36,991 nt of DNA from Candidatus Eiseniibacteriota bacterium (GTDB taxonomy: Bacteria > Eisenbacteria > RBG-16-71-46 > SZUA-252), in contig VBOR01000059.1 in assembly GCA_005893165.1 (NCBI GenBank), forward strand, positions 1-36,991, in the 5' to 3' direction. The notes beneath the pieces are model-generated. The model saw only the letters and a list, made by a program, of their open reading frames with translations, was not told where the DNA came from and ran no database searches. Below, one piece after another: positions 7,530 to 15,460 of this stretch. Every line of letters starts with the position of its first letter. The first letter of the stretch is position 1. The position numbers and the translations under genes were made by a program.

Positions 7530-8825
7530 TTGCCGGGAATTCTCACGGAACGAAATCTGATGTGGCGCGCCCGCGCGCGCGAGGTTGCCGAGAAGGTGGT
7601 GCGTCCCCTCGCCGCGAAGTACGACCAGGCGCAGGAGTACCCCTGGGAGATCAAGGAAGCGATCGCCAAGGCGGGGCTCATGGGAGTCTGGATTCCAGAG
7701 GAATACGGAGGCTCCGGCGACGGCGTCATCGACCTCTGCGTCTGCGTCGAGGAGCTCTCGCGCGCGTGCGGCGGCGTCGGCGTGCTGTACGCCGTGAACG
7801 CGCTCGGGACCTTCCCGGTCATGGTGGGCGGGACCGAAGAGCAGAAGCACCGCTTCCTCCGGCCGATCGCAAAAGGAGAGAAGCTCATCTCCTTCGGTCT
7901 CTCGGAGAAATTCGCCGGCAGCGACGCCGCGAGCCTCCGCGCCACCGCGGTCAAGGACGGCGACCATTACGTCCTGAACGGCGAAAAGAAATGGAACACG
8001 AACGGCGGGGCCGCCGACATCTATACGGTGTTCGCGGTCACCGATCCCTCCTCGAAGTCGCGCCGGACCAGCGCGATCATGGTCGAGAAGGGAACGCCCG
8101 GGTTCAAGATCGGCAAGGTCGAGGACAAGATGGGGATCCGGTGCGTGCCCGTCGTCGAGATCCACTTCGAGAATTGCCGCGTGCCCGCGAAGAACCTCCT
8201 CGGTGAGGTTCCGGGCCTGGGTTTCAAGCACGCGATGGCGACGCTGGACAAGGCGCGTCCCGGGGTGGCCGCTCAGGCCGTGGGTCTGGCACAAGGTGCG
8301 CTGGAATACGCCATGGTCTATGCGGGATATCGGGAGCAGTTCGGCGCCCCCATCTCTTCGTTCCAGATGATCCAGGCGTTGCTCGCGGACATGGCCACCA
8401 AGACCGAGGCGGCCCGCAATCTCGTTCACGTGGCGGCGCTCGCGGTGGACCGCGGGGAGGCGAACGTCTCCAAGCTCTCCGCGATGTGCAAGCTCTTCGC
8501 CACCGACACGGCGATGGAGGTCACCACGGACGCCGTGCAGATCTTCGGCGGGTACGGCTACATGCGCGACTACCCGATCGAGAAGTACATGCGCGATGCC
8601 AAGATCACCCAGATCTACGAGGGCACGAACCAGGTGCAGCGAATGGTCGTGGCCCGATCGCTCGTGAAGGAGTCGCTGGGCCTGAAGCACCTGCTCGACT
8701 ACATCCCCAAGGAAATCCAGAAGGGCGTCAACGACCCGGAAACCTTGCAGAAGCTCGCCGAGGAGGCGAAGCGGCTGGCGGAGGAGACCGCGGGCGCGCT
8801 AGACGTACCGTCGCACCGTTCATGA
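7530..8825 (+). CDS. Acyl-CoA dehydrogenase
   Basis: 431 residues from TTG 7530 (GAGG five bases upstream); the LTER opening fits the family, while ATG 7560 would cut into the first helix. The enzyme oxidises acyl-CoA to enoyl-CoA with FAD and passes electrons to ETF. Seen are the N-terminal helical domain, ISFGLSEKFAGSDAAS in the middle domain, and the C-terminal bundle with FGAPISSFQMIQ, VQIFGGYGYMRDYPIEK and the catalytic base Glu364 in QIYEGTNQVQR. The chain is about 45 residues longer than the usual 380; the extra C-terminal part is helical and charged (ETLQKLAEEAKRLAEETAG) and may reflect a subunit-specific tail. A weak promoter (GTGACA 7424-7429, AATAAT 7448-7453) lies upstream. Substrate length unknown. 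Confidence 0.92.
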   Translation: MPGILTERNLMWRARAREVAEKVVRPLAAKYDQAQEYPWEIKEAIAKAGLMGVWIPEEYGGSGDGVIDLCVCVEELSRACGGVGVLYAVNALGTFPVMVGGTEEQKHRFLRPIAKGEKLISFGLSEKFAGSDAASLRATAVKDGDHYVLNGEKKWNTNGGAADIYTVFAVTDPSSKSRRTSAIMVEKGTPGFKIGKVEDKMGIRCVPVVEIHFENCRVPAKNLLGEVPGLGFKHAMATLDKARPGVAAQAVGLAQGALEYAMVYAGYREQFGAPISSFQMIQALLADMATKTEAARNLVHVAALAVDRGEANVSKLSAMCKLFATDTAMEVTTDAVQIFGGYGYMRDYPIEKYMRDAKITQIYEGTNQVQRMVVARSLVKESLGLKHLLDYIPKEIQKGVNDPETLQKLAEEAKRLAEETAGALDVPSHRS

Positions 8826-8885
8826 GCTTCTGAAGAGGGAGGGGAAGGTGGAAACGTCGGCCATGGATCGCACCGCCATACTCGA

Positions 8886-9191
8886 TACAGCAAGGAGCGG
8901 CAGTCTTTCGAGGGGCTCGACACGCAGGTGCTGGGCCTGAGCGTGGACTCGGTTCCGACGCACAAGGCCTGGGCCGAGCACATCGGCGGCGTGGAGTATC
9001 CGCTTCTCGCCGATTTCTGGCCCCACGGGGAGGTTGCGAAGAAGTACGGCATCCTCCGCAACGAGGGGTACTCCGAGCGCGCCACCTTTGTGGTCGACAA
9101 GAAGGGAATCCTCCGCCACATTGAAGTGCACGAGATCGGGAAGGTGCCGGACCGGGCGAAGCTGCTCGAGATCCTGAAAACCCTGAGATAG
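8886..9191 (+). pseudogene. AhpC/TSA-type peroxiredoxin, C-terminal part only
   Basis: From about 8886 the frame encodes YSKERQSFEGLDTQVLGLSVD, then SVPTHKAWAEHIGG, PLLADFWPHGEVAKKYG and RATFVVDKKGILRHIE, which is the C-terminal two thirds of an AhpC/TSA peroxiredoxin. The N-terminal thioredoxin-fold part with the peroxidatic Cys is missing, and no other frame of the 60 bases upstream supplies it. The open frame has only a GTG at 8928 as a possible start, inside the fold, with no ribosome site. An enzyme without the active Cys could not reduce peroxide. It follows the acyl-CoA dehydrogenase gene by about 60 bases. The loss of about 50 codons resembles the losses in the glycosylase and pyruvate kinase genes nearby. 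Confidence 0.78.
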
Positions 9192-9200
9192 ATCGAACCG

Positions 9201-10037
9201 ATGGCGCGTATGGGTTGGGCAACCCAAAAGGGTCCGCGAGGACCGCGCGAGCGAGGGGCGGCGGCGGTAGCCGTCGCCCTCGCACTTTGTTTGCCCGCGA
9301 ACGCCGCCACCCTGCAGCGCGCGATGGGAAAGGCGGACCCGAAGGCGGCCGAGGTGGCGCGCTCGCTCGACGACGCTCTCGGGGGAATGTCCCGCTGGGA
9401 ATCCGTCCCCTACGTCCGGTTCGATTTCGTGGTCGTCAAGGAAGGGAAAGAGCTCGCACGGTTCCGCCACTGGTGGGACAGGCGCCATGGACGGGATCGC
9501 GTGGAAGGCCCCGATGAGAAGGGCAACGTGGTCGCGACGGTGGTGAACCTGGCGGACCGCACGGGCAAGTCCTTCACGTCGGGGTTCGCCGACAGAGATT
9601 CCGCGAGCATCGCGTCGCACGTGCAGAACGGCTACGAGCGCTGGGTGAACGACTCGTACTGGCTCATGATGCCGTTCAAGGTTCGAGATCCCGGCACGAA
9701 TCTCAAGTACGGCGGCTCGAAGAAGGGCCCGGACGGGGTGGAGTGGGACGTTCTCGAGCTCACGTTCGACCCCGGGGTCGGCCTCACGCCGAAGGACCAC
9801 TACTGGCTCTACGTGAATCGGAAGACTCACCTCATGGATCGGTGGGACTATCTGTTACAAGATATGAAGCCGCCGGCCCAGACGGCGACCTGGGAGGGCT
9901 GGACCAAGTTCGGACCGGTCCATCTGTCGACGCTCCACCGCTTCGAAGGCAAGCCTACGATGCTCCGGTTCGAGAATGTCGTGGTCCCGCCTTCGATGGA
10001 CGAGTCGATCTTCGTGGACGCCCGCCCCAAGTACTGA
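9201..10037 (+). CDS. Secreted protein of unknown function
   Basis: 278 residues. The N-terminus has a basic region and a hydrophobic core (AAAVAVALALCLPANA) that looks like a signal peptide cleaved near residue 34. The mature part is rich in Trp, Asp and Lys, with WESVPYVRFDFVV, NDSYWLMMPFKVRDPG, LELTFDPGVGLTPKDHYWLY and DRWDYLLQ. These resemble secreted proteins of the DUF6503/LolA-like kind that present a curved beta-sheet; I am not certain of the family. It follows the peroxiredoxin remnant by nine bases, so it would have been in that operon. No Cys lipobox after the signal peptide, so it is probably periplasmic. Confidence 0.65.
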   Translation: MARMGWATQKGPRGPRERGAAAVAVALALCLPANAATLQRAMGKADPKAAEVARSLDDALGGMSRWESVPYVRFDFVVVKEGKELARFRHWWDRRHGRDRVEGPDEKGNVVATVVNLADRTGKSFTSGFADRDSASIASHVQNGYERWVNDSYWLMMPFKVRDPGTNLKYGGSKKGPDGVEWDVLELTFDPGVGLTPKDHYWLYVNRKTHLMDRWDYLLQDMKPPAQTATWEGWTKFGPVHLSTLHRFEGKPTMLRFENVVVPPSMDESIFVDARPKY

Positions 10038-10080
10038 AATACCAGCCCGAAAACCCCAAGCTCACGCTCCATACCAAGCC

Positions 10081-10109
10081 TTGAACGCCGCGCCCCGCCG
10101 AATTACTAT
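10081..10109 (+). promoter_or_regulatory. Promoter of the basic-tail peroxiredoxin gene
   Basis: TTGAAC (10081-10086) and TACTAT (10104-10109) are 17 bases apart, each matching four of six consensus bases. Downstream, AAGGAG (10147-10152) lies six bases before ATG 10159, giving a leader of about 40 bases. An independent promoter here fits the switch of gene function after the secreted protein gene. Confidence 0.55.
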
Positions 10110-10110
10110 G

Positions 10111-10137
10111 CCGGCTTAGGATAGGCTGTCCGGCTTA
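10111..10137 (+). repeat. Direct repeat CCGGCTTA in the leader
   Basis: Two copies of CCGGCTTA at 10111-10118 and 10130-10137, 19 bases start to start, lie just downstream of the -10 box and before the ribosome site. Two helical turns of spacing would suit a protein-binding site, but the repeat is short and may be chance. Confidence 0.35.
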
Positions 10138-10158
10138 TCTCCCCAAAAGGAGCGATCC

Positions 10159-11109
10159 ATGGCAGGGAAACGCTCGAGCAGGAAGTCTAAGTCGCGTAGA
10201 CCCAAGAAGATAAAGAAACGCGCCTCCGCGGCGCGCAAATCAAAATCGCGCCGCTCGTCACGCCCGAAATCAAGAACGAAATCTCGCTCCAAGGCGCGCG
10301 CGAAATCGAAGCGCTCGGCGCGTCCGAAATCGAAGCGCGCCGCCACGAAGCGCCCGGTCCATCGCACCACCGCAAAGCGCGCTTCCAAGCAGCCCACGCT
10401 GAAGCAGGTGGGGGGAGGCGTGAGCCTGTCGAAGGTCGCGAGCCCGCGGGGTGCGGGCGTGGGCGCGAAGCTGGGGATGAAAAAATCCAAGCTGGCTGCC
10501 GGCGGCGCCGGTGCTCCCCAGGGTCTTCTCGAATTCGAGGATGCTCCGCCTCCGGCCGCATTGACCCGCGACCCTTCCCTGGGTCCTCCGCCCATGCCCA
10601 AGAAGCGCCGCGGGAAGGGCCAGCTCAACATGCTCGACTACCCCGGCGAGAGCCTCACCGTCGGGATGCCGGCTCCGGAGTTCTCGCTTCCAAGCACGCT
10701 CGGGCGCCGCGTCACGCTCTCCGAGTTCCGCGGCAAGAGGGTGATCCTCTACTTCTATCCCAAGGACGACACGCCGGGCTGCACCATGGAAGCCTGCGGC
10801 TTCCGCGATTCATTTCCACGTATAGAATCCAAGGACGCCATCGTCCTCGGAGTCAGCCTCGACGACGAGCTGAGCCATGAGCGCTTCGCCCAGAAGTTCA
10901 GCCTCCCGTTCCCGCTCCTCTCCGACAAGGACGCCGCGGTTTCGCGTCAGTACGGAACGTACAAGGAGAAGAATCTCTACGGCAGGAGCTTCTGGGGAAT
11001 CGAGCGCACGACGTTCGTGATCGATCGTGAGGGGAAAGTCGAGCACGTGTTCCGCCGCGTGAAAGTGGAGGGTCATGCCGAAGAGGTGATGGCTACGCTG
11101 GCCCTCTAG
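10159..11109 (+). CDS. Peroxiredoxin (BCP/PrxQ) with histone-like N-terminal tail
   Basis: 316 residues in two parts. Residues 163-316 are a thioredoxin-dependent peroxiredoxin of the BCP/PrxQ type: MPAPEFSLPS, the strand VILYFYPKDD, peroxidatic Cys208 in DDTPGCTME and resolving Cys213 (CxxxxC), then LLSDKDAAVSRQYG and RTTFVIDREGKV. Residues 1-85 are almost only Lys, Arg, Ser, Ala and Pro (KSRR, RPKS, KSKR repeats), like histone H1 or bacterial Hc1 proteins, followed by a Gly/Pro-rich linker. The tail would bind DNA or RNA, placing the peroxidase on the nucleoid; this is inference. AAGGAG precedes ATG 10159 by six bases. An internal ATG at 10630 could yield the tail-less enzyme. It overlaps the pyruvate kinase GTG by one base. 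Confidence 0.9.
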   Translation: MAGKRSSRKSKSRRPKKIKKRASAARKSKSRRSSRPKSRTKSRSKARAKSKRSARPKSKRAATKRPVHRTTAKRASKQPTLKQVGGGVSLSKVASPRGAGVGAKLGMKKSKLAAGGAGAPQGLLEFEDAPPPAALTRDPSLGPPPMPKKRRGKGQLNMLDYPGESLTVGMPAPEFSLPSTLGRRVTLSEFRGKRVILYFYPKDDTPGCTMEACGFRDSFPRIESKDAIVLGVSLDDELSHERFAQKFSLPFPLLSDKDAAVSRQYGTYKEKNLYGRSFWGIERTTFVIDREGKVEHVFRRVKVEGHAEEVMATLAL

Positions 11110-12421
11110 TGCGCCGCACCAAGATCATCGCGACGGTCGGTCCCAGCTCCGACGAGGAGGTGGTGCTCGCCCGGATGATTCGCGCCGGCATGGACGTCGC
11201 GCGGCTCAATTTTTCCCACGGCAGCCGGGCTTCCCACGCCCGCGCCATCCGCCGCGTCCGCGCCGCGGCGTCCCACGTCGGCCGCTCGGTCGGGCTCCTC
11301 CTCGACCTCCAGGGTCCCAAGCTTCGTGTGGGGGAATTCCAGGGCGGAGCCGTCTTCCTGGCTGCCGGGTCGTGATCGGGGGAAAGCTCGGGGATCACAA
11401 GGGGATGAATCTTCCCGGCGTACGCCTGAGCGCTTCCTCCCTCACCGCGAAGGACCGGGGCGATCTGGCCTTCGGCCTCCGGATGCAGATCGATTTCGTC
11501 GCGCTCTCTTTCGTGCGGAGCGCGCAGGACATCCGGAAGCTCCGGCGGCTGCTTCACGGCGAGAAGCACCCACCGCTCGTGATCGCGAAGATCGAGCGGC
11601 GGGAGGCGATCGAGAACCTCGAGGCGATCCTGGGGGAGGCGGACGGCGTGATGGTGGCCCGCGGGGATCTCGGGGTGGAGTATCCGCCCGAGCGGGTGCC
11701 CATCTTGCAGAAGCGGATCATCCAGCGCGCGAACGAGCGCGAGACGCTCGTGATCACCGCAACCCAGATGCTCGAGTCCATGGTCTCCTCGCCGCGCCCG
11801 ACGCGGGCGGAGGCATCGGACGTCGCCAACGCCATCTTCGACGGAACGGACGTGCTGATGCTGAGCGCGGAGACCGCGGTCGGCCGGTATCCGGATCGCG
11901 CCGTGCGGACCATGGGGCGCATCGCCTCCGAAGCGGAGGAGGTGACGCTCCCCATGCTGCGCCGGCGGACGGGGGACTACAAAGGCGCGCTCGCCTCACC
12001 GACCCACGCCCTCGCCCACACCGCGTACCAGGCAGCCTACGAGCTCCGCGCGAAGGCGCTCGCGGTCTTCACCCACACGGGCTTTTCGGCGCGGCTCGCG
12101 AGCAAGGCCCGGCCCCTGGCCCCGATCATCGCGCTCACGCCGCTCGATTCGACCTGCCGGCGCCTCACGATCGCCTGGGGGGTCACGCCGGTGCAGGTGC
12201 CTCACTGGCGCACCGCCGATCGCATGGTGGAGCTGGGGATCCAGCAACTCCTCCAGAAGAAGCTGGTTCGCCGCGGGGAATGGGTGGTGGCCATGGCCGG
12301 GACCACGACCAAGGCCGGCGGCACCAACCTCCTGCGCATATTGCACGTGGGGAGACGCCAGGACGGGCCGATACCTTGGGGGGGACCGAAATCGCGGCGA
12401 ATCTCCCGGGCCCGGGGGTAA
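11109..12421 (+). pseudogene. pyk: Pyruvate kinase lacking the B domain, frame changed at the junction
   Basis: Pyruvate kinase turns phosphoenolpyruvate and ADP into pyruvate and ATP. The first part (GTG 11109 to TGA 11375) has RTKIIATVGPSS, ARLNFSHGS and DLQGPKLRVGEF and stops after VFLAAGS. The rest, in another frame from about 11372, continues at IGGKLGDHKGMNLPGV, then DFVALSFVR, DGVMVARGDLGVEYPPE, ITATQMLESM and PTRAEASDVANAI, to a full C-terminal domain. The B-domain lid that lies between GPK and KGxNLPG in the family, about 65 residues, is absent and the two halves are out of frame. Both halves keep their motifs, so the damage is recent or is an assembly error. It follows the tailed peroxiredoxin gene with a one-base overlap. 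Confidence 0.85.
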
Positions 12422-12427
12422 TCCAAA

Positions 12428-12456
12428 TTGACACAGCGGGAAGCGCCCCCTAGACT
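12428..12456 (+). promoter_or_regulatory. Promoter of the A-type Fe-S carrier gene
   Basis: A perfect -35 TTGACA (12428-12433), a 17-base spacer and TAGACT (12451-12456). AGGAGGA (12464-12470) then lies ten bases before ATG 12481. This is one of the clearest sigma-70-type promoters in the window, and its short leader supports ATG 12481 over TTG 12472. Confidence 0.75.
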
Positions 12457-12480
12457 CGTTTTCAGGAGGAATTGCCACAC

Positions 12481-12873
12481 ATGGTGAATTTGACCGAAAA
12501 AGCTGCCGCCGAGATCAGAGCCATCATGGAGCAAAATGGTGGTACGTACGAAGGCGTTCGCGTGTTCGTCGCCGGAGGCGGCTGTTCCGGTCTTTCCTAC
12601 GGCATGGAGATCTGCGACGAGCCGGCCACCGCCGAGGACCAGACCTTCGAGAGCCTGGGCGTCAAGGTGATCGTCGATCTGGCCAGCTACGAGCACCTGA
12701 AGGGCGCGTCGATCGACTTCGACGACTCGCTCGGCGGGAAGGGCTTCAAGATCAACAACCCGAACGCCGTGAAGAGCTGTGGCTGCGGAAACTCCTTCGC
12801 GACCGCGGAAGGCGAAGAGCCCGCGCAGAGCGGTGGGTGCGGCTGTGGCGGCGGAGGCTGCGGCAGCCACTAG
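12481..12873 (+). CDS. A-type iron-sulfur carrier (HesB/IscA/ErpA family) with extra Cys tail
   Basis: 130 residues from ATG 12481. These small proteins receive [Fe-S] clusters from the assembly scaffold and hand them to apoproteins. The three conserved ligands are present: Cys35 in GGGCSGLSYG and Cys100/Cys102 in SCGCGNSF. The fold blocks VNLTEKAAAEIRAIM and DFDDSLGGKGFKINNPNA are typical. After the usual end there is an additional Gly/Cys-rich tail of about 25 residues with three more Cys (GGCGCGGGGCGSH), which could bind metal. Transcription starts from its own strong promoter and a hairpin terminator follows, so it is largely monocistronic. ErpA, IscA and HesB cannot be separated on this evidence. 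Confidence 0.92.
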   Translation: MVNLTEKAAAEIRAIMEQNGGTYEGVRVFVAGGGCSGLSYGMEICDEPATAEDQTFESLGVKVIVDLASYEHLKGASIDFDDSLGGKGFKINNPNAVKSCGCGNSFATAEGEEPAQSGGCGCGGGGCGSH

Positions 12874-12902
12874 CCGGTCGGCGGCAAATCATCGAATCTT
12901 CG

Positions 12903-12934
12903 TCCGGCGTCCCATCCAGGGGCGCCGGATTTTT
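12903..12934 (+). terminator. Rho-independent terminator after the Fe-S carrier gene
   Basis: A perfect 7-bp stem TCCGGCG (12903-12909) / CGCCGGA (12923-12929) with CCC/GGG able to pair inside the loop, followed directly by TTTTT (12930-12934). It lies 30 bases after the stop codon. Confidence 0.8.
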
Positions 12935-12956
12935 CATTTCCGGAGGGTCGTGACCG

Positions 12957-13265
12957 GTGGCGGCTGAGTTCCACAAGGTGGCGCGCGTCGGAGATCTCGA
13001 GCCGGGCAAGGGCATGGTGGTGGTGGTAAAGGGCACGCGCATCGCCCTCTTCAACTGCGACGGGATCTTCTACGCGATCAAGGGCACCTGTCCCCACATG
13101 GGAGGCGAGCTGGGGGAGGGGTACCTGGCGGGCGACATCGTGACCTGCCCCTGGCACGGCTGGCGCTTCAACGTGAAGACCGGGAAGAATCCCGATGTCG
13201 CCGTGGTGGGGGTGCGCACCTTCGAGGTTCGGATCGAGGGTGAGGAGATCTTCGTCGGGGTCTAG
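12957..13265 (+). CDS. Rieske [2Fe-2S] ferredoxin
   Basis: 102 residues, GTG start with GGAGGG nine bases upstream. The single domain has both Rieske cluster motifs: Cys45-Pro-His47 in GTCPHMGGELGEG and Cys64-Pro-Trp-His67 in TCPWHGWRFN, so two Cys and two His bind the [2Fe-2S] cluster. No membrane anchor or catalytic domain, so it is a soluble electron carrier of the NirD/BphF type, serving an oxygenase or reductase not visible here. It sits after the terminator of the Fe-S carrier gene, and a GC hairpin (13265-13278, no T-run) covers its stop codon before the convergent membrane operon. Confidence 0.9.
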   Translation: MAAEFHKVARVGDLEPGKGMVVVVKGTRIALFNCDGIFYAIKGTCPHMGGELGEGYLAGDIVTCPWHGWRFNVKTGKNPDVAVVGVRTFEVRIEGEEIFVGV

Positions 13266-13304
13266 CGGCGTTCGCCGCGATAGGGCCTCCCCCACGGCCG
13301 ATTC

Positions 13305-13913
13305 CTATGATGGCAAGAGATGCAGCCAGTCTCGGAGCAGGAACTGGACGCGCGAAATGAGGAGTGAGACGCGCGCCATCACGGTGTATCCGAAGCTCGC
13401 CCCGAAGGCCACCATCAGGAAATAGATGCCGATCCTTGCTCCGACGCCGTGGATGCCGCGGTGCGGCAGGGAGAAGAAGAAGTACGCGAGCACGGTGATG
13501 AGCCCGATGAACACCAGCGCGGCATTCACCCCCGCGGCGCCCGGCGGCCAGGGTTTCGCGGCGTCCGCCAGCTGCGCGAAGATCTGGGCCTGCATGTACC
13601 CCGGAATCGCGACCCCCGAGTAGACCCCCACGTAGAAGGCAATCGACCATCGCGCAATCCCCGCGCCTTTGCTCCAGATCCGGGCCAGCATCATGAGACC
13701 CAGCGCGAGCGGGATCAGCACCACCAGGTCCCCTCCGCGCGTGAGCGGGGTCCACACGTTGGGGATGAGCACGTTGTGCCACTGGACGGCGAGCAGGTAG
13801 CCGGCGGCCGAGCCCACGAAGAGATGCTCCGCGAATCGATAGAAGGGATTCTCCCGGTAGAGGAAGGAGAAGACGCAGAGCGTGAGAAAGGCCGCGATCC
13901 ACGTCTCGATCAT
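13305..13913 (-). CDS. Polytopic membrane protein, last gene of four-gene membrane operon
   Basis: 202 residues with about six hydrophobic segments: the first at residues 4-20 (TWIAAFLTLCVFSFLYR), others around GSAAGYLLAVQW, LVVLIPLALGLMMLAR, AFYVGVYSGVAIPGY, ALVFIGLITVLAYFFFSL and IYFLMVAFGASFGYTVMA. The C-terminus VQFLLRDWLHLLPS is amphipathic. No catalytic motif is apparent. The start ATG overlaps the end of the preceding gene (positions 13910-13913), which ties their translation. Its topology resembles the second gene of the operon, and the two may form a pair. I do not recognise a characterised family. Confidence 0.72.
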   Translation of the reverse strand: MIETWIAAFLTLCVFSFLYRENPFYRFAEHLFVGSAAGYLLAVQWHNVLIPNVWTPLTRGGDLVVLIPLALGLMMLARIWSKGAGIARWSIAFYVGVYSGVAIPGYMQAQIFAQLADAAKPWPPGAAGVNAALVFIGLITVLAYFFFSLPHRGIHGVGARIGIYFLMVAFGASFGYTVMARVSLLISRVQFLLRDWLHLLPS

Positions 13914-14767
13914 CGCGTCATGCTCCCCGCGGGGCGCCCACCCAGGTCCTCACCGGCTCGTCGCGCGACGAAGAGCGCCACATTGCCCAGGATCACGAGC
14001 AGCGCGACGATGAGATGGACCAGGCTCTGCGCATCCATGCCGCGGCGCGCGTCACCTACGGTATCGATCAGGCGCTCGTACTCCGCGGCGCCTTTCATTC
14101 CGCCCACGAGTCCCAGGATCTGCTTCGAGGAGAGGTACGGGTAGTAGTCGGTGGCCATGACCGCCGTGCAGCCCACGACCAAAGGCGCGTGAAAGCGGCC
14201 CTGGGCGAACTGGATCCAGTAATCGGTGGCTGACGACCCGCTGAGATTGATCACCATCGCCATCTGCCGGTAGGCATTGACGCCTCGCGTCACCGGGATG
14301 GAATCGAGCGGGGTTCCGTAGAAATCCACCGGGTACATGCCTCGCAGGTTCTCCCCGATGCCGATCATCACCACCTGGAAGCCCGACTTGTAGCCGAGCC
14401 ACGCGTAGTCCTTGTTGAGCACGGCCCCTTCCGCCTTCGCGGCCGTACGGAGCGCGCGCTCCCCGAGCCCCGTCCCCGCGGGGTAGAGGGTCATCGCGAT
14501 CACTTGGAGGTGCTTCCTGAAGCAGTGGCGCAGCACCGCGACCGACATGGGGAAGAGCTCGGCCATGATGTCCGGCTCGTAGTCCATGGAGAGGAGCACC
14601 TTCGAGCCGGCGGGGAGCGCGTCGATCGCATCGAACGCCGCCTGGACGCGGGGTGTCACCGTGATGGGAAGGTTCACGGGGCGGAGGAGCGGCAGCGCCA
14701 CCCCTGCCGCCACGAGGAGGAAGATGATCCTACGGTCGATCGAGAGGACCTTCCGGGCCCAGGTCAT
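13910..14767 (-). CDS. Membrane-anchored protein with soluble alpha/beta domain, third gene of the operon
   Basis: 285 residues. A membrane segment (RIIFLLVAAGVALPLL, residues 13-29) is followed by a soluble domain of about 200 residues and a second membrane segment near the C-terminus (LVHLIVALLVILGNVALFVA). The soluble part has alternating strands and helices: AGSKVLLSMDYEPDIMAELF, LRHCFRKHLQVIAMTLYP, GFQVVMIGIGENLRGMYP, TRGVNAYRQMAMVINLSG and PLVVGCTAVMATDYYPYL. The first gene of the operon has the same anchor-domain-anchor plan. No known catalytic signature found. Thirty bases separate it from the upstream gene, and it overlaps the downstream one by four. Confidence 0.72.
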   Translation of the reverse strand: MTWARKVLSIDRRIIFLLVAAGVALPLLRPVNLPITVTPRVQAAFDAIDALPAGSKVLLSMDYEPDIMAELFPMSVAVLRHCFRKHLQVIAMTLYPAGTGLGERALRTAAKAEGAVLNKDYAWLGYKSGFQVVMIGIGENLRGMYPVDFYGTPLDSIPVTRGVNAYRQMAMVINLSGSSATDYWIQFAQGRFHAPLVVGCTAVMATDYYPYLSSKQILGLVGGMKGAAEYERLIDTVGDARRGMDAQSLVHLIVALLVILGNVALFVARRAGEDLGGRPAGSMTR

Positions 14768-14797
14768 GGCTCAGGTCTCATGGCTCTTCTTCACGGC

Positions 14798-15415
14798 TCA
14801 GGACCGGCCCAGATAGCTGCGCTCGATCCCCAGGATGATCTTGAGCGCCGTCGAGACCGCGCCCAGACCCACCCCGACCGCGATCGCGCGCTTGGCCGCG
14901 AGATTGGGAACGTCGAGGAGCCATTCCGTGACGCCGGGCAGGTGCGGCGAGATGAGGGGCCCGATCGATACGCGCCCGATCATCATCACGATGGCCGTGA
15001 TCAGGAGAAGCGTGGCCTCCACGCTCCTGGCGCGGAACGCCCGGAAGGCGGCCGAGGCGATGACGAAGGCGAGGAGCGCGAACATCGTGGAGGCGAGCGG
15101 CGAGTTGACCGTGTTGTAGATCCGCCCCACGGGCGAGCCCTCGCCGACTCCCTTCCAGATGCCGAGCGCGGTGATCCCGACGAGCGAGACGAGGGTCACG
15201 AGACTGAAGGGCCACCCCTCGGCCCGGGCGTTCAGCTTCCGCGCATGGCTGTTCCAGAGCGACATCGATCCCAGGATGAGCGCGAAGGCGTAGACGACGA
15301 GCGTCCACTCGAGGAGCTTGTTGTTTACGGCTTGGGCCTGGTGGTGCGGGATGAAGAAAAGAGCGGCGACGGCGGCGCCGGAGAGAAACGTGACGAGAAG
15401 CGGGCCTCGCCGCAT
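14798..15415 (-). CDS. Polytopic membrane protein, second gene of the operon
   Basis: 205 residues, about six hydrophobic segments beginning with PLLVTFLSGAAVAALFFI and including LLEWTLVVYAFALILGSMSL, VTLVSLVGITALGI, TMFALLAFVIASAAF, ATLLLITAIVMMIGR and AIAVGVGLGAVSTALKIIL. The short cytoplasmic tail ends GIERSYLGRS. Charged residues are few and lie in loops. Gaps of 45 bases upstream and 30 downstream place it firmly in the operon. Function unknown; size and topology parallel the fourth gene, so a heteromeric membrane complex is a reasonable guess. Confidence 0.72.
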   Translation of the reverse strand: MRRGPLLVTFLSGAAVAALFFIPHHQAQAVNNKLLEWTLVVYAFALILGSMSLWNSHARKLNARAEGWPFSLVTLVSLVGITALGIWKGVGEGSPVGRIYNTVNSPLASTMFALLAFVIASAAFRAFRARSVEATLLLITAIVMMIGRVSIGPLISPHLPGVTEWLLDVPNLAAKRAIAVGVGLGAVSTALKIILGIERSYLGRS

Positions 15416-15460
15416 CAGGGCGCCGCTTCCCCGAGAAGCATCAGCGAGGGGCGCTCGGTG

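Noticed and set aside
11360..11380. Programmed frameshifting in pyruvate kinase
   Set aside because: A frame change alone would not replace the missing B domain of about 65 residues, and no slippery heptamer is seen at the join.
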